Assembly: GCF_000739435.1 (NCBI RefSeq) | Contig: NZ_CP009159.1 | Span: 1,984,001 to 2,048,000, forward strand | DNA: 64,000 nt | Reading direction: 5' to 3' | Source of the DNA: Actinobacillus suis ATCC 33415 | Lineage (GTDB): Bacteria; Pseudomonadota; Gammaproteobacteria; Enterobacterales; Pasteurellaceae | Notes under the pieces: model-generated | Told to the model about the DNA's origin: nothing | The model's database searches: none | The model's input: the letters and a program-made list of their open reading frames with translations, nothing else | Translations under genes and position numbers: made by a program | Shown here: positions 17,601 through 26,878 of the stretch, piece by piece | Layout of the letters: the number at the start of each line of letters is the position of its first letter | Position numbering within the stretch: the stretch's first letter is position 1

Positions 17601-18596
17601 ACCTGCTTTTGGTTTTGCACCGCGACCGGTTGCACCTTCGTCACGAATTTCACCGCCTGAACCGGTTGCTGCGCCCGGGAATGGCGAGATCGCAGTCGGG
17701 TGGTTATGGGTTTCCACTTTCATTAAGATATGTGCATCTTCTTGGTGCGCACGGTATTGACCGTCTTGATCCGGGAACCAACGACCGACTTTCGAACCTT
17801 CCATTACCGCCGCATTATCTTTATAAGCTGAAAGCACGTAATCAGGCGTTTTCTCGAAGGTGTTTTTAATCATTTTGAATAATGATTTTTCTTGTTTTTG
17901 ACCATCAATCGTCCAATCCGCATTAAAGATTTTGTGACGGCAGTGTTCTGAGTTCGCTTGTGCAAACATATAAAGTTCGATGTCGTTCGGGTTACGATTT
18001 AAAGCAGTGAAATTTTCCACTAAATAATCAATTTCATCATCCGCTAACGCTAAACCTAAGTTCACGTTCGCTTCTTCTAACGCTTTACGACCGCCATTTA
18101 AAATATCTACGGTGGTAAATGGCTTCGGCTCCTGTTGAGCAAATAAATTTGCCGCTTGCGCTTCGTTATCTAACACCGTTTCTAACATACGGTCGTGTAA
18201 TAAACCTTTTAAGGTTTCGATTTGTGCTGCTGTCGGCTCTGCGCTGAATTCAAAATAGTAAGCTAAACCACGTTCGATACGATTTACCGCTTGTAAGCCG
18301 CAGTTGTGTGCAATATCGGTCGCTTTTGAAGACCATGAAGAGATGGTACCGATACGAGGGGTCACAATTAAGCAAAAACCGGTCGGCTCGTGTTCGGCAA
18401 GAGTCGGACCGTAATGTAAAAGCTCTTTAATTTCAGCGGTTTGTGCTGCGCTAAGTTCAGCATTTAAATCGACAAAATGCACATATTCCGCATAGACCGA
18501 TTTTACCGGTAACGCATTTTGTTGGAATTTAGTTTGGAATTGGTTAAGACGAAATTCAGAGAGGGCAGGAGAGCCACGAAAGGTTTGTACAGTCAT
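14700..18596 (-). CDS. purL: Phosphoribosylformylglycinamidine synthase
   Basis: Large single-chain FGAM synthase of de novo purine synthesis: converts FGAR, glutamine and ATP to FGAM. 1298 residues, the usual size for gammaproteobacteria. Visible parts: N-terminal PurS-like region; [17 protein letters not shown] and [20 protein letters not shown] of the first synthase half; the second half with ISVG-type [11 protein letters not shown]; and a C-terminal glutaminase with [16 protein letters not shown] and GVCNGCQM (nucleophile Cys) and MPHPERVYR (His, Glu region). A PurR box lies upstream and a terminator downstream, so it is its own unit. Confidence 0.97.
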   Translation of the reverse strand: MTVQTFRGSPALSEFRLNQFQTKFQQNALPVKSVYAEYVHFVDLNAELSAAQTAEIKELLHYGPTLAEHEPTGFCLIVTPRIGTISSWSSKATDIAHNCGLQAVNRIERGLAYYFEFSAEPTAAQIETLKGLLHDRMLETVLDNEAQAANLFAQQEPKPFTTVDILNGGRKALEEANVNLGLALADDEIDYLVENFTALNRNPNDIELYMFAQANSEHCRHKIFNADWTIDGQKQEKSLFKMIKNTFEKTPDYVLSAYKDNAAVMEGSKVGRWFPDQDGQYRAHQEDAHILMKVETHNHPTAISPFPGAATGSGGEIRDEGATGRGAKPKAGLTGFSVSNLVIPNFEQPWENPLSKPNRIASALDIMIEGPLGGAAFNNEFGRPALLGYFRTYEEKVNSFAGEEVRGYHKPIMLAGGIGNIRAEHVQKGEIPVGAKLIVLGGPAMNIGLGGGAASSMASGKSKEDLDFASVQRENPEMERRCQEVIDRCWQLGEDNPILFIHDVGAGGLSNAMPELVHDGDRGGKFDLRKILCDEKGMSPLEIWCNESQERYVLAVAPEKLALFTELCERERAPFAVIGEATEEKHLTLKDDHFDNNPIDLPMNVLLGKTPKMHRDVSSKTVENQPLDSQQIQLKEALHRVLRLPVVAEKTFLITIGDRSVTGMVARDQMVGPWQIPVADCAVTTASLDSYHGEAMSMGERAPVALLDFGASARLAVAESITNIAATNIGELKRIKLSANWMSAAGHEGEDAGLYEAVKAVGEELCPALGITIPVGKDSMSMRTTWEENGEQKSVTAPLSLVISAFARVEDVRKTVTPQLRTDKGLSSLLLIDLGEGKNRLGATALAQVYKQLGDKPADVVNVDSLKNFFNAMQTLVAEDKLLAYHDRSDGGLITTLAEMAFAGNCGVEIDISALGDDDLAVLFNEELGAVIQVKDADLARVREVLNAHNLLGLTKDLGTVHEDDRFVISRGSLKLLNEKRSELRGIWAELTHQMQRLRDNPECADQEFETKKDPNNKGLSTFLTYDVNEDITAPFINKGVKPTIAILREQGVNSHYEMAAAFDRAGFNAIDVHMSDLMAGRRNLKDFNALVACGGFSYGDVLGAGGGWAKSILFNPMLREQFSQFFANPNTLALGVCNGCQMVSNLAEIIPGTENWPRFVRNKSERFEARVGLVKINETNSHWFQGMAGSHMPIAVSHGEGQVEFKSAQQLAGLTEQKLVIAQYIDNNLQPTEVYPANPNGSVNGITAISNTDGRVAIMMPHPERVYRAVSNSWHPEDWTEDGAWMRLFRNARVALK

Positions 18597-18648
18597 TGTT
18601 GATTCCGTATTTGAGAAATAAAAAAATTCTCTGCCATTATAGCGGATA

Positions 18649-18664
18649 ACGCAAACGTTTGCAT
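18649..18664. promoter_or_regulatory. PurR box upstream of purL
   Basis: ACGCAAACGTTTGCAT differs by one base from the symmetric PurR operator ACGCAAACGTTTGCGT. It lies about 55 bases before the purL start, where a repressor would block the promoter. Confidence 0.85.
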
Positions 18665-18753
18665 TGCAAAATTTTACTCAAATAACACGAAAATCGGATT
18701 TTATTTCCATAGAAATTTTAAGAACGTTCTCTTGAAATTTTTCAGATTAAAAA

Positions 18754-18772
18754 TATAATGCAAATCATTTTT
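18754..18772. promoter_or_regulatory. Fur box upstream of the haem operon
   Basis: TATAATGCAAATCATTTTT matches the 19-base GATAATGATAATCATTATC consensus in 14 places by my count. It ends 23 bases before the first gene of the haem operon, where iron-bound Fur would repress. Confidence 0.7.
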
Positions 18773-18794
18773 ATTATTATAACAATGTTTTTAT

Positions 18795-19637
18795 ATGCTA
18801 AATAAGTTTTCATTATTGCTCAGCTTGAGCTTTTTTTTATTAGGTTGCACTCAAAAATCACTTTCAGAACAACAACTACATTCACTTGGCAACATTATCG
18901 ATTTAAAAACTCAACAATCGCTTTCCCTATCAGAATTACTACAACGCTTACCCACTTACACTTATGTATTGATCGGTGAAGAGCATGACCAACCCGTTCA
19001 CCATCAAATCGAAACTTACTTGGTGCAAAAATTAGAGCAAAAACGACCGCTTGCGGCGGTGGTGCTGGAAATGCTCTCAGTTGATCAACAAGCGCAAATC
19101 AGTCACTTGCAACAGTCACAAACACCGTTATTTGCCGAAGAAATTCCGGCACAAATCGGTTGGAAGCACTGGGATTGGCATCAATATCAAGATTTAATCA
19201 TTAGCCGTTTGTCTTCAACGACACCGTTAATTGCCGCTAATTTAACTGAAACTGAAGTCAAAACCTTATATGCCGGAGCACAGCCGTTACGAGGCTCAAT
19301 TTCTGTGACACCCCAAGTTCAAACACAGTTGGCGCAACTGATTCAGGCACATCACACGTTGCCCACAGATATTTTAGAAAAAACGGTAACCGTACAGCAA
19401 TTTCGTGACCGCCGCATGGCGGAAATGCTGGTAAAAAATACGCAAAATTCAACCGCTTATGCCCTCTTGGTGGCGGGTAATAATCACGTACGCAAAGACC
19501 TTGGCGTACCACTCCATTTACAAGACTTTGATAAGAAAAATAAAGCAAAAACGATTTCAATTATGCTCAAGAGCCAGTATTCGGAAGCTAAAGCCGTCAC
19601 GCTACAGCAAGCCGACTACGTTTGGTTTACTGAGTAA
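18795..19637 (+). CDS. ChaN-like haem-binding lipoprotein
   Basis: 280 residues. Residues 1-18 form a lipoprotein signal with lipobox LLGC (Cys18). The body fits the ChaN/Tiki superfamily: YVLIGEEHDQPVHHQIETYL near the start, LAAVVLEMLS, RDRRMAEMLV, and AYALLVAGNNHVRKDLGVP near the end with conserved Glu and His. ChaN-type proteins bind haem at the outer membrane. It is the first gene after a Fur box and is followed after 31 bases by the TonB-dependent receptor, so a role in haem capture is well supported by context. No Shine-Dalgarno sequence stands out before the ATG. Confidence 0.8.
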   Translation: MLNKFSLLLSLSFFLLGCTQKSLSEQQLHSLGNIIDLKTQQSLSLSELLQRLPTYTYVLIGEEHDQPVHHQIETYLVQKLEQKRPLAAVVLEMLSVDQQAQISHLQQSQTPLFAEEIPAQIGWKHWDWHQYQDLIISRLSSTTPLIAANLTETEVKTLYAGAQPLRGSISVTPQVQTQLAQLIQAHHTLPTDILEKTVTVQQFRDRRMAEMLVKNTQNSTAYALLVAGNNHVRKDLGVPLHLQDFDKKNKAKTISIMLKSQYSEAKAVTLQQADYVWFTE

Positions 19638-19668
19638 TTTTTATAACATCTATAATTAAGGAGAATGA

Positions 19669-21906
19669 ATGAGATTAAAGCGTTTAAATCAACTATTGCT
19701 TGGCAGTTTAGCCGGCGTTACTTCTCTACCCGGTATAGCGGCGGAAGAAAATATGACCTTGGATCCGGTTTATGTCTTAGAAAAAAATCAAACGAACGCT
19801 AATTTTGAATCATACGGTAAAGCCGGTGCGACAAGCAGCCGTGGTGTCGGCGAAAATGCAATGCAAAATCTGGATAGCGTGGTGCGTTCGATCGCCGGCG
19901 CTTATACGCAAATCGACCCAGGTCAAGGTGCGGTAAGCGTGAATATTCGCAACATGACCGGTTTAGGGCGTGTGAATATGATGGTGGACGGCATACCGCA
20001 AACCCAATTAGGTACTTCGGCAAACGGCAGCGGTAAATTCCACGAAGGAAACGGGCCGATGAGCCAATTCGGGGCGTTAATCGACCAAAACTTTTTGACA
20101 CGTGTGGATGTTTCTAAAGGGCATTCGGACGGTGCTGCTGGGGTGAACGCATTAATGGGCAGTGCCAATTTTAAAACGATCGATGCGGAAGACGTGCTTT
20201 TGGAAAACCGAAAAGTCGGCGCATTAACTAAACTGAATATCGGTTCTAACGGTTTAGGTCGCAACGGAATGCTCGCAGTTGCGGCAAAAGAAAATTTTGC
20301 ACAATCAGGCAGTCTCAGCGGTTTATTTGCGCTGAGCAAGCACAAATTATCGCAAAATTATAAACGAGGTGATGGTTCTTCTTCTGAACAAACCAATTAT
20401 TTGAGCGGACTCGACCAGCGACCTCGTTCTTATTTAGCCAAAATCGCATTAAAACCGGAACAAAACAGCGAATTAAAAGTCTCTCGCCGTGTTTATCATA
20501 ACAACATTGCCGGGCGAGAAATTGACAGTTACACCAATGCGCTCGAAGCAAAATACGATGCCCATCCGTGGTTAAATTTACATTTACTCGCTTCTAACAG
20601 CAGAACATCGCAGGTTTATAACCAAGGCGCTACACTCTGGACTTTAAGTGATGCGGCAACGTTAAACCGTTCTAACACATTTGATATACACAATAATGCA
20701 AAATTTGATTTTGGGCATAGTAACTTAGATATCGCACTTGGTTTGAACTTCTTTAACAATAAATACGTGCGTCACTTACCGCTTAATGAAAATAATAACA
20801 GCGGCGCAGTAGCCAATAGTGCTTTTGCACCGCAGGGCAAACAAAAAATTAAATCATTCTACTGGAACACTATGCTGGAAACAGGCATTTTTACCCTGAA
20901 AACCGGCGCAAGCCATTCACATTACCGCTTAACCGGCGATAAACCGGAATGTGATACGGATGATGCGATCTATTGTGTTCCCTCTTGGCGTTTAAATATT
21001 AATCGCAAGTACAGTTCTGCTGATCCATCAGTAAATTTATCCGCAAAAGTGACCGCTTGGTTAGAGCCATTCCTTGAATATACAGAGACGACTCGTGCGC
21101 CGAATGTACAAGAGATGTTTGATACTAACCGTAACGGCTTAAGTGTTAATCCGTTCTTACGCCCAGAAAGTGCGAAAACTAAGCAAGCCGGTTTTAATAT
21201 CACTCAAGATAAAGTATTCACTGAAAACGATATGTTAGGTTTAAAAGTGGTTTATTTTAATTCACATATTACCGACTATATTTTCAAAGAGTCTTTTTAC
21301 GGTTGCGGCAACCATTTATGCAACGACTTAAATACATCCGATGGTTCGCTGCAAACACAACTTTATGTCAATGCGCCAAACAAAGTAAAAAGCAAAGGCT
21401 GGGAAATCGAGCTCAATTACGACGCGGGACAGTTCTTTACTAATTTTTCCTATACTCGTAGTGCAACCACCGCTCCAACATCCGTTGGTGCAATTATTCT
21501 CGGCGGATTCGGTACGGAATCTTATACGGTACAACCGAAAGATCACGCTACATTAGAACTCGGAACACGCTTATTGGATAAAAAATTAACGCTTGCAACC
21601 CATTTGAAATACACCGGTAAAGCGCATCGTGTACATATTGAAGGCGTTGATTCCGACGATAACATTCTGATCGAAAAACTGCCGAAAATCCCGTTAATTG
21701 TCGATTTTTATGCCAACTATAAATTGAACCGACATGTCACCTTAAAAGCCGGCATACAGAACCTGATGAATAAAAACTATTTAGACGCACTGAACTCGTA
21801 CAACTCTTCTACTCATGAAGATTATGATGATGATACCGGACTGTATAAATTCAGTAATACCGCACGTGGTAGAACCTACACCGCAGGTGCGGAAATTCGT
21901 TTCTAA
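19669..21906 (+). CDS. TonB-dependent haem/haemoprotein receptor
   Basis: 745 residues. Signal peptide 1-25 (ending GIAA). A plug domain follows with LDPVYVLEK (TonB-box region), NLDSVVRSIAGAYTQID, GLGRVNMMVDGIPQTQ and RVDVSKGHSDGAAGVNALMG. The rest is a 22-strand-type barrel that includes EYTETTRAPNVQEMFD and ends in AGAEIRF with a C-terminal Phe. AAGGAG precedes the ATG. Neighbours (ChaN-like protein upstream, HmuTUV downstream, Fur box) point to haem or a haemoprotein as ligand. The precise ligand is inferred. Confidence 0.85.
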   Translation: MRLKRLNQLLLGSLAGVTSLPGIAAEENMTLDPVYVLEKNQTNANFESYGKAGATSSRGVGENAMQNLDSVVRSIAGAYTQIDPGQGAVSVNIRNMTGLGRVNMMVDGIPQTQLGTSANGSGKFHEGNGPMSQFGALIDQNFLTRVDVSKGHSDGAAGVNALMGSANFKTIDAEDVLLENRKVGALTKLNIGSNGLGRNGMLAVAAKENFAQSGSLSGLFALSKHKLSQNYKRGDGSSSEQTNYLSGLDQRPRSYLAKIALKPEQNSELKVSRRVYHNNIAGREIDSYTNALEAKYDAHPWLNLHLLASNSRTSQVYNQGATLWTLSDAATLNRSNTFDIHNNAKFDFGHSNLDIALGLNFFNNKYVRHLPLNENNNSGAVANSAFAPQGKQKIKSFYWNTMLETGIFTLKTGASHSHYRLTGDKPECDTDDAIYCVPSWRLNINRKYSSADPSVNLSAKVTAWLEPFLEYTETTRAPNVQEMFDTNRNGLSVNPFLRPESAKTKQAGFNITQDKVFTENDMLGLKVVYFNSHITDYIFKESFYGCGNHLCNDLNTSDGSLQTQLYVNAPNKVKSKGWEIELNYDAGQFFTNFSYTRSATTAPTSVGAIILGGFGTESYTVQPKDHATLELGTRLLDKKLTLATHLKYTGKAHRVHIEGVDSDDNILIEKLPKIPLIVDFYANYKLNRHVTLKAGIQNLMNKNYLDALNSYNSSTHEDYDDDTGLYKFSNTARGRTYTAGAEIRF

Positions 21907-21930
21907 GTGCGGAACAAGCAGGAGAACAAC

Positions 21931-22764
21931 ATGAAACTGGTAAAATTTTTGGCTTTTTTAACCGCTTGTATCGGACTGAATCCGGCGCTGGCACAAGAAC
22001 GTATCGTCAGTATCGGCGGTGATGTCACTGAAATTATTTACGCATTAGGCGCAGAACAAGCACTTGTCGGGCGAGACAGTACCAGCATCGCACCGCTTGC
22101 CGCACAGCAGTTACCGGATGTTGGTTATATGCGCCAACTAAATGCAGAAGGCATTCTGGCTCTCAAACCGACCAAGGTGATTAGCTCCGAAGTCGCACAA
22201 CCTTCTGCCGTATTTGAGCAGCTTAAAAGCGCTGGAATTACGATTGAACGAGTACCGTTTGAATATTCACCGGAAAGCGTTATTCATAAAATTCAGCTCA
22301 TTGGAAAATTGGTAAACAAACCACAACAAGCGGTTAAATTAGCCGAAAAATTTACAAATGAGCTAAAAGCTGTCTCCAGTTCACCATTAAATGTGCGCGT
22401 ATTATTTATTCTTAATCATGCCGGTTCAAATTATATGGCTGCCGGACAAAATACCGTAGCAGATACCGCCATTCGCTTAATCGGCGCCACCAATGCGATG
22501 CAAAACAGTGTACGTTTTTCACCGATTTCACAAGAAGGTGTGATTGCCGCTCGTCCGGATTTGTTAGTGCTGACGAAAATGAGTTTGGAAAGTTTAGGCT
22601 CAATAGACAAACTCTGGGAGTTACCCGGTATGTCGCTAACCCCTGCAGCGAAAAAGCAAAATGTGATTGTGGTAGATGATTTAGCCGTACTCGGTTTTAG
22701 CCTGACAACACCGACCGAATTATTAAAAATGCGTCAAGCCGCCGAACAGGTGCGACATGACTAA
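21931..22764 (+). CDS. hmuT: Haem ABC transporter, periplasmic binding protein
   Basis: 277 residues from the ATG at 21931, which follows CAGGAG; a GTG 24 bases up is less likely. Signal peptide 1-22 (ending ALA). Cluster of the TroA-like haem binding group: RIVSIGGDVTEIIYALG, DVGYMRQLNAEGILALKPT and SQEGVIAARPDLLVLT. The Tyr in DVGYMRQL is the usual haem ligand of HmuT proteins. Gene symbol used by analogy with Yersinia hmuT. Its stop overlaps the start of the permease gene by eight bases. Confidence 0.85.
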   Translation: MKLVKFLAFLTACIGLNPALAQERIVSIGGDVTEIIYALGAEQALVGRDSTSIAPLAAQQLPDVGYMRQLNAEGILALKPTKVISSEVAQPSAVFEQLKSAGITIERVPFEYSPESVIHKIQLIGKLVNKPQQAVKLAEKFTNELKAVSSSPLNVRVLFILNHAGSNYMAAGQNTVADTAIRLIGATNAMQNSVRFSPISQEGVIAARPDLLVLTKMSLESLGSIDKLWELPGMSLTPAAKKQNVIVVDDLAVLGFSLTTPTELLKMRQAAEQVRHD

Positions 22765-23743
22765 AACGATTTGGTTAGTTGCTCTCGGCTTCGCACTGTT
22801 ATGTAGCGCTATTCTTGCAGCCAACCTTGGCGCTCTCTCGATTACTTGGCGTGATTTATGGCAACTTACTTTTGATGATAGCCAATGGCAAATTTGGCTC
22901 AACATCCGACTGCCTCGCATTTTACTTGCTATTTTAGTCGGTGCGGGGCTAGCGATTGCCGGTACGTTATTTCAAGGTTTGTTTCACAATCCGATGGCGG
23001 ATCCGGCATTAATCGGCGTAAATAGCGGTGCATCTTTAGCAGTGGCGCTATTTATCTTGCTGCCAAATATTCTGCCGGAACAATGGCTATTGTACGGCAC
23101 AATGTTGGTCGCCTTTAGCGGCAGTATATTGGTTGCTACACTGATTTATTGGTTGGGATATCAAGGACAAGCTTCGGTTAATAAGCTATTGCTAGCGGGA
23201 ATTGCCGTTAACGCCCTTTGTTTTTCCTTGGTTGGGATTTTGACCTATGTGAGCAATGACCAACAATTACGCCAATTTAGTCTATGGACCATGGGCAGTC
23301 TCGGACAAGCGCAATGGCAACCGCTGATAGTTGCAAGTTGTGTGATGATTCCGACCGCTTGTTTTGCCTTAATGCTCGCCCGCTCACTCAATTTACTGCA
23401 GCTCAGCGAGGAAGAAGCGCATTATTTAGGCGTAAATGTCGTGCGCTTAAAAAAAGCGTTAGTTTTAAGCGGTGCGTTATTAGTCGGTTGTGCGGTAGCC
23501 GTCAGCGGTGTAATAGGTTTTATCGGTTTGGTGATTCCACATTTAGTACGTTTTAAATTCGGTGCCGATCATCGTTGGGTAATCCCTGCCTCCGCTATAT
23601 GTGGTGCAATCCTATTATTATGGGCGGATACTTTAGCTCGTACCATAGTTGCACCGGCGGAAATTCCAGTAGGAATGCTAACCAGCTTTCTCGGCGCACC
23701 CTACTTTTTATGGTTGGTAATTAAATATAAGGAAGGCAGATGA
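22757..23743 (+). CDS. hmuU: Haem ABC transporter, permease
   Basis: 328-residue FecCD/BtuC-type permease with about ten hydrophobic helices. Family marks: RLPRILLAILVGAGLAIAGT, QGLFHNPMADPALIGVNSGA, EEAHYLGVNV and SGVIGFIGLVIPHLVR. It forms the inner-membrane channel with HmuV. It overlaps hmuT by eight bases and hmuV by four (ATGA). Confidence 0.9.
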   Translation: MTKTIWLVALGFALLCSAILAANLGALSITWRDLWQLTFDDSQWQIWLNIRLPRILLAILVGAGLAIAGTLFQGLFHNPMADPALIGVNSGASLAVALFILLPNILPEQWLLYGTMLVAFSGSILVATLIYWLGYQGQASVNKLLLAGIAVNALCFSLVGILTYVSNDQQLRQFSLWTMGSLGQAQWQPLIVASCVMIPTACFALMLARSLNLLQLSEEEAHYLGVNVVRLKKALVLSGALLVGCAVAVSGVIGFIGLVIPHLVRFKFGADHRWVIPASAICGAILLLWADTLARTIVAPAEIPVGMLTSFLGAPYFLWLVIKYKEGR

Positions 23744-24546
23744 TTTGCAAAAAATCCGCAGAATTTGACCGCTTATCCGAGGTATTAAGCGCCAAACAAT
23801 TGGCTTATCGGATTGATGGGCACTCTATTTTACAATCGGTCAATCTGTCACTTAAATCCGGTGAAATTAGTGTGTTAATCGGCACCAATGGCGCAGGAAA
23901 ATCTACGCTGTTGCGATTACTTGCCGGTTATCTGCCGCCAACCACAGGTAACATTCAGCTCAACCAGCAAAATTTAGCTGGTTTTCGACCGCTTGCATTA
24001 GCGCATCAGCGAGCGGTGATGCAGCAACATAGCCAAATAAACTTTCCGTTTTTAGCGGAAGAAGTCATCCGAATGGGCAGCTATCAACGCCATATTAGTG
24101 AGACGGATATAGAGCAAGTTGTGATGGCAACCGAATGCCAATCATTGCTGAACCAACAGTATCGTGCGTTATCCGGTGGCGAACAGCAGCGGATTCAACT
24201 GGCGAGAGCTTTATTGCAACTCTGGCAGCCGGATATGCAGGGTAAAATCTTGTTTTTAGACGAGCCGACCTCCGCCTTTGATTTATACCATCAACAAGCC
24301 TGTTTGCGTTTATTACGCAAGCTCTGTGATGAACGAGGCTTAACGGTTTGTGCCATTCTGCATGATCTCAATCTTGCTGCGCTTTATGCCGATCAGCTGA
24401 TGTTATTGGCTGAAGGAACAATTCAGGTGCAAGGCAGCCCGCAAGCGGTCATAAATCAGGCAAATATTGCAAAATGGTATCGTTCGGAAGTGGCGATCGT
24501 TTCTCACTGTATTCATTCAACCCCACAAGTAATGCTCTTACGTTAA
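23740..24546 (+). CDS. hmuV: Haem ABC transporter, ATP-binding protein
   Basis: 268-residue ABC ATPase: Walker A GTNGAGKST near residue 49, signature LSGGEQQRIQLARALL near 146, Walker B ILFLDEPTSAFDLYHQ near 170, and an H-loop CAILHDLNLAA. It powers haem import with HmuU. The first 15 residues, before LSAKQLAYRIDG, are coded by a USS sequence (TTTGCAAAAAATCCGC then TTTGACCGCTT), so the N-terminus looks like an added extension. The start is coupled to hmuU by ATGA. Confidence 0.9.
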   Translation: MICKKSAEFDRLSEVLSAKQLAYRIDGHSILQSVNLSLKSGEISVLIGTNGAGKSTLLRLLAGYLPPTTGNIQLNQQNLAGFRPLALAHQRAVMQQHSQINFPFLAEEVIRMGSYQRHISETDIEQVVMATECQSLLNQQYRALSGGEQQRIQLARALLQLWQPDMQGKILFLDEPTSAFDLYHQQACLRLLRKLCDERGLTVCAILHDLNLAALYADQLMLLAEGTIQVQGSPQAVINQANIAKWYRSEVAIVSHCIHSTPQVMLLR

Positions 24547-24581
24547 AAAATTGTAACGAACAAGTAACATTAAAATTGCAC

Positions 24582-24620
24582 ATAAACGGAATTTTTTAAG
24601 TATTTAAAAATTCCGTTTAT
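24582..24620 (+). terminator. Long inverted repeat after hmuV
   Basis: ATAAACGGAATTTTT pairs perfectly with AAAAATTCCGTTTAT around an 8-9 base loop. There is no T run after it, but the stem itself contains T and A tracts. Probably ends or protects the haem operon transcript. Confidence 0.55.
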
Positions 24621-24684
24621 GCTGTTTCTTTCACAGTAAATTAGATTGCAATTTATATTAATTAGGCGGAAAATAATAAACATA

Positions 24685-24707
24685 TTTCTGAAATGCCGTT
24701 TCAGAAA
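24685..24707. promoter_or_regulatory. Perfect palindrome upstream of yagU
   Basis: TTTCTGAAATGCCGTTTCAGAAA: nine-base arms around TGCCG. It is about 50 bases before the yagU start and could be an operator or a mRNA hairpin; the regulator is not known to me. Confidence 0.45.
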
Positions 24708-24755
24708 TGATGTAAACTCAATTTCATCTTAATTTTCATTTATAGGATTATTAGT

Positions 24756-25397
24756 ATGGGTCTTTTTGAACAAACTAACCCTAATCGTCGTCGTTACGGT
24801 TTAGCAGTATTTATCGGTATTATCGCCGGCATTATTTCCGCATTCGTAAAATGGGGTGCAGAACATCCATTCCCACCACGTAGCCCGATCGATTTATTCC
24901 AAGCAGCGTGTCCACAACCTGTTTTAGATGCGTTAAATTCAGGTTCATTAGCGATGGAAGGTGCATTAGCACAATGTTCACGTGCGGTTTTAAACCCACC
25001 GGCAGTTTTCTTACGTGATTACATTGGTATCGACCCTTATAACACCGTGGCATTTACTTTTGCGGATCACCCGTTTAACTCAATCGGTGTAACACACATG
25101 ATTTTCTCATTAGTGTTCGCTATCGGTTACTGCTTAGTGGCGGAAGTGTTCCCAAAAATTAAATTCTGGCAAGGTATCGGTGCAGGTATCATCGCGAATA
25201 TCTGTGTACACTACATCACATTCCCGGCATTAGGCTTAACACCACCGGTAGCGGAATGGCCTTTATATGAACACATTTCTGAATTAGTCGGTCATATCTT
25301 CTGGTTCTGGACAATTGAGGTAATTCGTCGTGATTTACGTAACCGTATTACCAAAGAGCCGGATGCGGAAATTCCTTTAGATCAACCGCATCGCTAA
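24756..25397 (+). CDS. yagU: YagU family inner-membrane protein
   Basis: 213 residues, four hydrophobic helices. [71 protein letters not shown] and [20 protein letters not shown] closely match E. coli YagU, which affects acid resistance. The first Phe-Glu-Gln residues and the end are the same length. ATG preceded by AGGATTATT, a weak ribosome site. It stands alone, with a palindrome upstream and a terminator after it. Confidence 0.9.
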   Translation: MGLFEQTNPNRRRYGLAVFIGIIAGIISAFVKWGAEHPFPPRSPIDLFQAACPQPVLDALNSGSLAMEGALAQCSRAVLNPPAVFLRDYIGIDPYNTVAFTFADHPFNSIGVTHMIFSLVFAIGYCLVAEVFPKIKFWQGIGAGIIANICVHYITFPALGLTPPVAEWPLYEHISELVGHIFWFWTIEVIRRDLRNRITKEPDAEIPLDQPHR

Positions 25398-25419
25398 TCG
25401 AAACACTTGTTTCAACCAT

Positions 25420-25445
25420 AAAGCCACCCACTGGGGTGGCTTTTT
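25420..25445 (+). terminator. Rho-independent terminator after yagU
   Basis: AAGCCACC-CACTG-GGGTGGCTT followed by TTTTT, about 20 bases past the stop codon. Confidence 0.9.
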
Positions 25446-25560
25446 CATAACAAAAAATTATAAAGAATAGCTTCTTATACTTTCCATTTCCGATGGATTC
25501 GATCGAAAATCTTTTCCAGTTTTTTAAGCATTTTTGTCTTAACCTCACCTACTACTTACT

Positions 25561-26220
25561 ATGAATTGGTCTTACGTTGTTAATGCGATTCCACGCTTTA
25601 TTGACGCAGCTATCATTACCCTCCAGCTTTCGTTTTGGGGGATTTTGCTGTCGTTAGTTTTCGGCTTATTGATCGCGATTGTTACCGCTTATCAAGTTAA
25701 ACCGTTTTACGGATTAACTCGTGGTTATATTGAATTATCTCGTAATACTCCTCTGCTTATTCAACTCTTCTTTCTTTATTACGGCTTACCGAAAATTGGC
25801 ATTAAATGGGACGGTTTTACCTGCGGTATTATTGCGTTAGTTTTTCTTGGGGCAAGCTATATGGCGGAAGCGTTACGTGCCGGTTTACTTGCCGTGCCGA
25901 AAGGGCAAACCGAAGCAGCAAAAGCAATCGGGTTAAATCGTTTTCAGGTGTTTCGCTATGTCATTTTTCCGCAAGCTTGGGCGGTATCCATTCCGGCTAT
26001 CGGCGCAAATGTTCTGTTTTTAATTAAAGAAACATCGGTCATCAGTGCAGTTGCCGTAGCAGAATTAATGTTTGTGACCAAAGATATTATCGGTATGGAT
26101 TACAAAACCAATGAAGCCTTGTTCTTATTATTCGCCAGCTATTTAGTGATTTTATTACCGATTTCGCTGTTAGCTCGCCACTTTGAAAATAAAGCTCGGG
26201 GTGCAAAATATGGGGTTTGA
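25561..26220 (+). CDS. Polar amino acid ABC transporter, permease 1
   Basis: 219 residues, about five helices, HisM/GlnP family. LSRNTPLLIQLFFLYYGLP is the conserved first loop; EALRAGLLAVPKGQTEAAKA and IGLNRFQVFRYVIFPQA form the EAA loop that contacts the ATPase. No Shine-Dalgarno sequence is seen in the bases before the ATG (CACCTACTACTTACT), so initiation may be weak or the transcript short-leadered. First of a four-gene operon (two permeases, ATPase, binding protein), the order of the H. influenzae amino acid importer. The substrate is uncertain; the binding protein suggests cysteine or cystine. Confidence 0.85.
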   Translation: MNWSYVVNAIPRFIDAAIITLQLSFWGILLSLVFGLLIAIVTAYQVKPFYGLTRGYIELSRNTPLLIQLFFLYYGLPKIGIKWDGFTCGIIALVFLGASYMAEALRAGLLAVPKGQTEAAKAIGLNRFQVFRYVIFPQAWAVSIPAIGANVLFLIKETSVISAVAVAELMFVTKDIIGMDYKTNEALFLLFASYLVILLPISLLARHFENKARGAKYGV

Positions 26221-26878
26221 TTGGTTATTCGAAGGGCAAAATGCCGCAAGACTCGCACAAGGCTTATGGCTAACCGCCCAGATTTCGTTTATTTCGGTCG
26301 GTTTCTCCTTGGTATTCGGTACGCTATTCGGCTTATTGATGCGAGCCAATAATGTTTTTGTACGTGCCGTTTGTCGTTTTTATTTGGAAACTATTCGGAT
26401 TGTACCGATTCTAGTTTGGCTATTTGCGCTCTACTTCGGACTATCTACTTGGTTTAATCTGCATATCAGCGGTTTTTGGGTATGTATTTGGGTATTTACC
26501 TTATGGGGTGTTGCCGAAATGGGCGATTTGGTACGAGGTGCGTTAGCCTCGATTGAAAAACATCAAATCGAATCCGCAAAAGCATTAGGTCTAAATCGTT
26601 GGCAAATTTTTCAATATATCGAATTACCACAAGGTACACGCCGAGTATTACCGGGGGCGATTAATCTGTTTACCCGTATGGTAAAAACCAGTTCGCTCGC
26701 CGCCTTAATCGGCGTGATCGAAATGGTTAAAGTCGGGCAACAAATCATTGAGAATGCGTTATTGACGAACCCTAGCGCCTCTTTTTTTGTCTATGGATTA
26801 ATCTTTATTTTATATTTTCTGATTTGTTACCCGTTGTCACTGCTTGCAACACGCTTAGAACACAAATGGGAGAGCTAA
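26210..26878 (+). CDS. Polar amino acid ABC transporter, permease 2
   Basis: 222 residues from the ATG at 26210, which overlaps the end of the first permease gene by 11 bases; a TTG 27 bases up is possible but less likely. Same family: FYLETIRIVPILVWLFALYF and GALASIEKHQIESAKALGLN then RWQIFQYIELPQ (EAA loop). Works as a heteromeric pair with permease 1. Its stop runs directly into the ATPase start (TAAATGG). Confidence 0.85.
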   Translation: MGFDWLFEGQNAARLAQGLWLTAQISFISVGFSLVFGTLFGLLMRANNVFVRAVCRFYLETIRIVPILVWLFALYFGLSTWFNLHISGFWVCIWVFTLWGVAEMGDLVRGALASIEKHQIESAKALGLNRWQIFQYIELPQGTRRVLPGAINLFTRMVKTSSLAALIGVIEMVKVGQQIIENALLTNPSASFFVYGLIFILYFLICYPLSLLATRLEHKWES

